NCBI GenBank assembly: GCA_013821525.1 | Contig: JACDGR010000169.1 | Coordinates: 1-7,195 of the forward strand | Reading direction: 5' to 3' | DNA length: 7,195 nt | Source: Actinomycetota bacterium | GTDB taxonomy: Bacteria; Actinomycetota; Thermoleophilia; Gaiellales; Gaiellaceae | Shown here: one piece after another, positions 6,059 to 7,195 of the stretch | How the letters are laid out: each line of letters begins with the position of its first letter | Position numbering within the stretch: position 1 is the first letter of the stretch | Notes under the pieces: generated by a model | The model's database searches: none | Seen by the model: only the letters and a program-made list of their open reading frames with translations | What the model was told of the DNA's origin: nothing | Program-made: the position numbers and the translations under genes

Positions 6059-7195
6059 TTGATCACACGAGCCCTGAACCGCCTTCCGGTCCCGCTCCCG
6101 GCGGTGCTACTCCTGCTTGCCGCGCTGACCTCGGACGTCTTGCCGGGCCTCCAGCTGTCGATCCATGCGGTCGAGGTCGTCGCCACTGCGGCCCTCGTCG
6201 TCATCCTCTTCGACGGGGGCGTCTCGATCGGGCTGAGACGTTTCCGGGCAGCCGCAGTACCGGTGATCTCACTCGGTGTCGTTGGGACGTTCGCGACGGC
6301 CGGCCTCGTCGCCGTGTTCATCCACGCCGCGTTCGGCTTCGGCTGGCTGACAGCCGGGCTGCTCGCAGCGGCCGTCGCCCCCACCGACCCGGCGGTGATG
6401 TTCTCGGTCCTCGGCGACCGGGAGATCGAGGGCCGCACCGACACGATCCTCGAGGGCGAGTCGGGCGCGAACGACCCGGTCGGAATCGCGCTGATGCTCG
6501 GGCTGATCCAGCTCGCCCAGCATGCAGACGCCACCTTCTGGGTCGTCGTCCGCGTCTTCGCCGAGCAGATGGCGATCGGCCTCGCCGTGGGCGTCGGAGG
6601 CGGGCTCCTCCAGGTCTTCCTCGCCCACCGGCTCGTCCGTTTCGCGGAGCTCCTGCCGCTCCTGCTCGCCGCAGCAATCTTCGGCGCCGCGACCATCGCG
6701 CACGGCTCGGGCTTCCTCGCCGTCTTCGTCGCCGGTCTCCTGAGGGGCGACCACGAGCGGGAACAGGAAGCGGATCTCGAGCGCTGGCGGAAGCTGTTTG
6801 CAACCGCATCGGAGGTGACCGTGTTCGTCGCGCTCGGCCTGACGGTCAACGTCTCGAGTATCGACCTCGGCCGATGGGGAGAGGGGCTTCTGATCGCCGT
6901 GTTCCTGACGCTCGTCGCGAGGCCGCTCGTCGGCGGCGCCCTGCTTGCCCCCGTGAAACTGGAGCTCGGCGAGCGTCTCTTCGTGATCTGGGCGGGCCTG
7001 AAGGGTGCGGTGCCGATCCTGCTCGCCGCCTTTGCGGTCTCGGGACACGTCCACGACGGGAGGCGGATCTACCAGACCGTGTTCGTCGTCGTCCTCGCCT
7101 CGGTGGTCGTCCAGGGCAGCTCGATCCCGTTCGCGGCTCGACGGCTCGGGGTTGAGGCAACGGAGGTTGAGGCAATCGAGGTTGACGCTGGCTCG
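6059..7195 (+). CDS. CPA1-type cation:proton antiporter (C terminus cut by window edge)
   Basis: This polytopic membrane protein would exchange Na+ or K+ for protons to control internal pH and salt. The 379 visible residues are almost all hydrophobic helices and carry the CPA1/NhaP signatures: VILFDGG (48-54), APTDPAVMFSVL (107-118) with the Thr109-Asp110 pair, and EGESGANDPVGIAL (132-145) with the ion-binding Asn138-Asp139 pair typical of electroneutral CPA1 exchangers. A later GLKGAVPILLA segment (about residues 318-328) matches the conserved Arg/Lys-Gly-Ala region. The start is TTG 6059, backed by AAGGAG and an upstream in-frame stop. From this start the protein begins at the RLPVPLPAVLL stretch that in typical relatives follows a first membrane helix, so that helix seems absent. 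The visible end has three copies of a five-residue VEA-type repeat after the last helix. Ion specificity (Na+ versus K+) cannot be read from the sequence. It is divergent from the two-component operon. Confidence 0.92.
   Translation, partial: MITRALNRLPVPLPAVLLLLAALTSDVLPGLQLSIHAVEVVATAALVVILFDGGVSIGLRRFRAAAVPVISLGVVGTFATAGLVAVFIHAAFGFGWLTAGLLAAAVAPTDPAVMFSVLGDREIEGRTDTILEGESGANDPVGIALMLGLIQLAQHADATFWVVVRVFAEQMAIGLAVGVGGGLLQVFLAHRLVRFAELLPLLLAAAIFGAATIAHGSGFLAVFVAGLLRGDHEREQEADLERWRKLFATASEVTVFVALGLTVNVSSIDLGRWGEGLLIAVFLTLVARPLVGGALLAPVKLELGERLFVIWAGLKGAVPILLAAFAVSGHVHDGRRIYQTVFVVVLASVVVQGSSIPFAARRLGVEATEVEAIEVDAGS
7150..7194 (+). repeat. 15-base tandem repeat, three copies, in the antiporter C terminus
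   Basis: Units start at 7150, 7165 and 7180. The first two read GGTTGAGGCA followed by ACGGA or ATCGA, differing at two of 15 bases; the third keeps GGTTGA and then diverges. The period is a multiple of three, so the frame is kept and the units encode VEATE, VEAIE and VDAGS-like pentapeptides, an acidic cytoplasmic tail. The array may continue beyond the window. Confidence 0.75.

Noticed and set aside
5908..6849. A 313-codon open frame on the minus strand opposite the antiporter.
   Set aside because: Its product is a low-complexity Ser/Arg/Thr/Ala mixture with no recognisable domain, and the opposite strand encodes a clear CPA1 antiporter. Long antisense frames are common in G+C-rich genes.
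6269..7054. A 261-codon minus-strand open frame rich in Asp, Glu and Arg inside the antiporter gene.
   Set aside because: It is the reverse-strand shadow of hydrophobic codons; composition is unnatural and no motif is seen.
1..7195. tRNA or rRNA genes, CRISPR arrays, insertion-sequence ends, attachment sites and riboswitches.
   Set aside because: The window is almost fully covered by protein genes; the gaps are 59 bases or less and none contains repeats or folds of these types. In particular no preQ1 riboswitch-like leader is visible before queA.

Overview
The DNA is G+C-rich, and every convincing gene shows strong G/C preference at third codon positions. Five of the eight protein starts with an identifiable codon are GTG or TTG. 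Actinobacterial-style two-component proteins sit beside a queuosine/Sec operon. Together these suggest a high-GC actinobacterium, plausibly of the Thermoleophilia/Solirubrobacterales type. That placement is inference from style and gene content; no marker gene in the window proves it.

Region 1 (1-2949, minus strand) is the widely conserved queA-tgt-yajC-secD cluster, transcribed right to left. QueA and Tgt make queuosine-modified tRNA, while YajC and SecD are membrane parts of the Sec translocon accessory complex. Packing is tight: queA and tgt share 4 bases (GTGA), tgt and yajC overlap by 16 bases, and secD follows yajC after 23 bases. secD runs off the left edge of the window.

Region 2 (2950-3376) holds one small plus-strand gene for an unrecognised 119-residue protein that is mostly predicted coiled coil. 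It is divergent from queA, with 27 bases between the two start codons, and convergent with the histidine kinase.

Region 3 (3377-5999, minus strand) is a three-gene operon: a small secreted protein of unknown family, an OmpR/PhoB-type response regulator and a membrane histidine kinase. The regulator starts 1 base after the secreted-protein stop and the kinase starts 6 bases after the regulator stop. The exported protein is therefore likely co-expressed with, and perhaps functionally linked to, the sensor.

Region 4 (6000-7195, plus strand) has a 59-base divergent promoter region followed by a CPA1-type cation:proton antiporter. It starts at a TTG with a clear Shine-Dalgarno sequence and runs off the right edge. 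Its N terminus looks shorter than in typical relatives, and its visible C-terminal end contains a 15-base tandem repeat.

Most of the window is ordinary conserved housekeeping and signalling. The least explained parts are the secreted protein fused by spacing to the two-component operon, the coiled-coil gene opposite queA, and the layout linking the signalling operon to the antiporter. I see no RNA gene, CRISPR array, insertion sequence or convincing intrinsic terminator.
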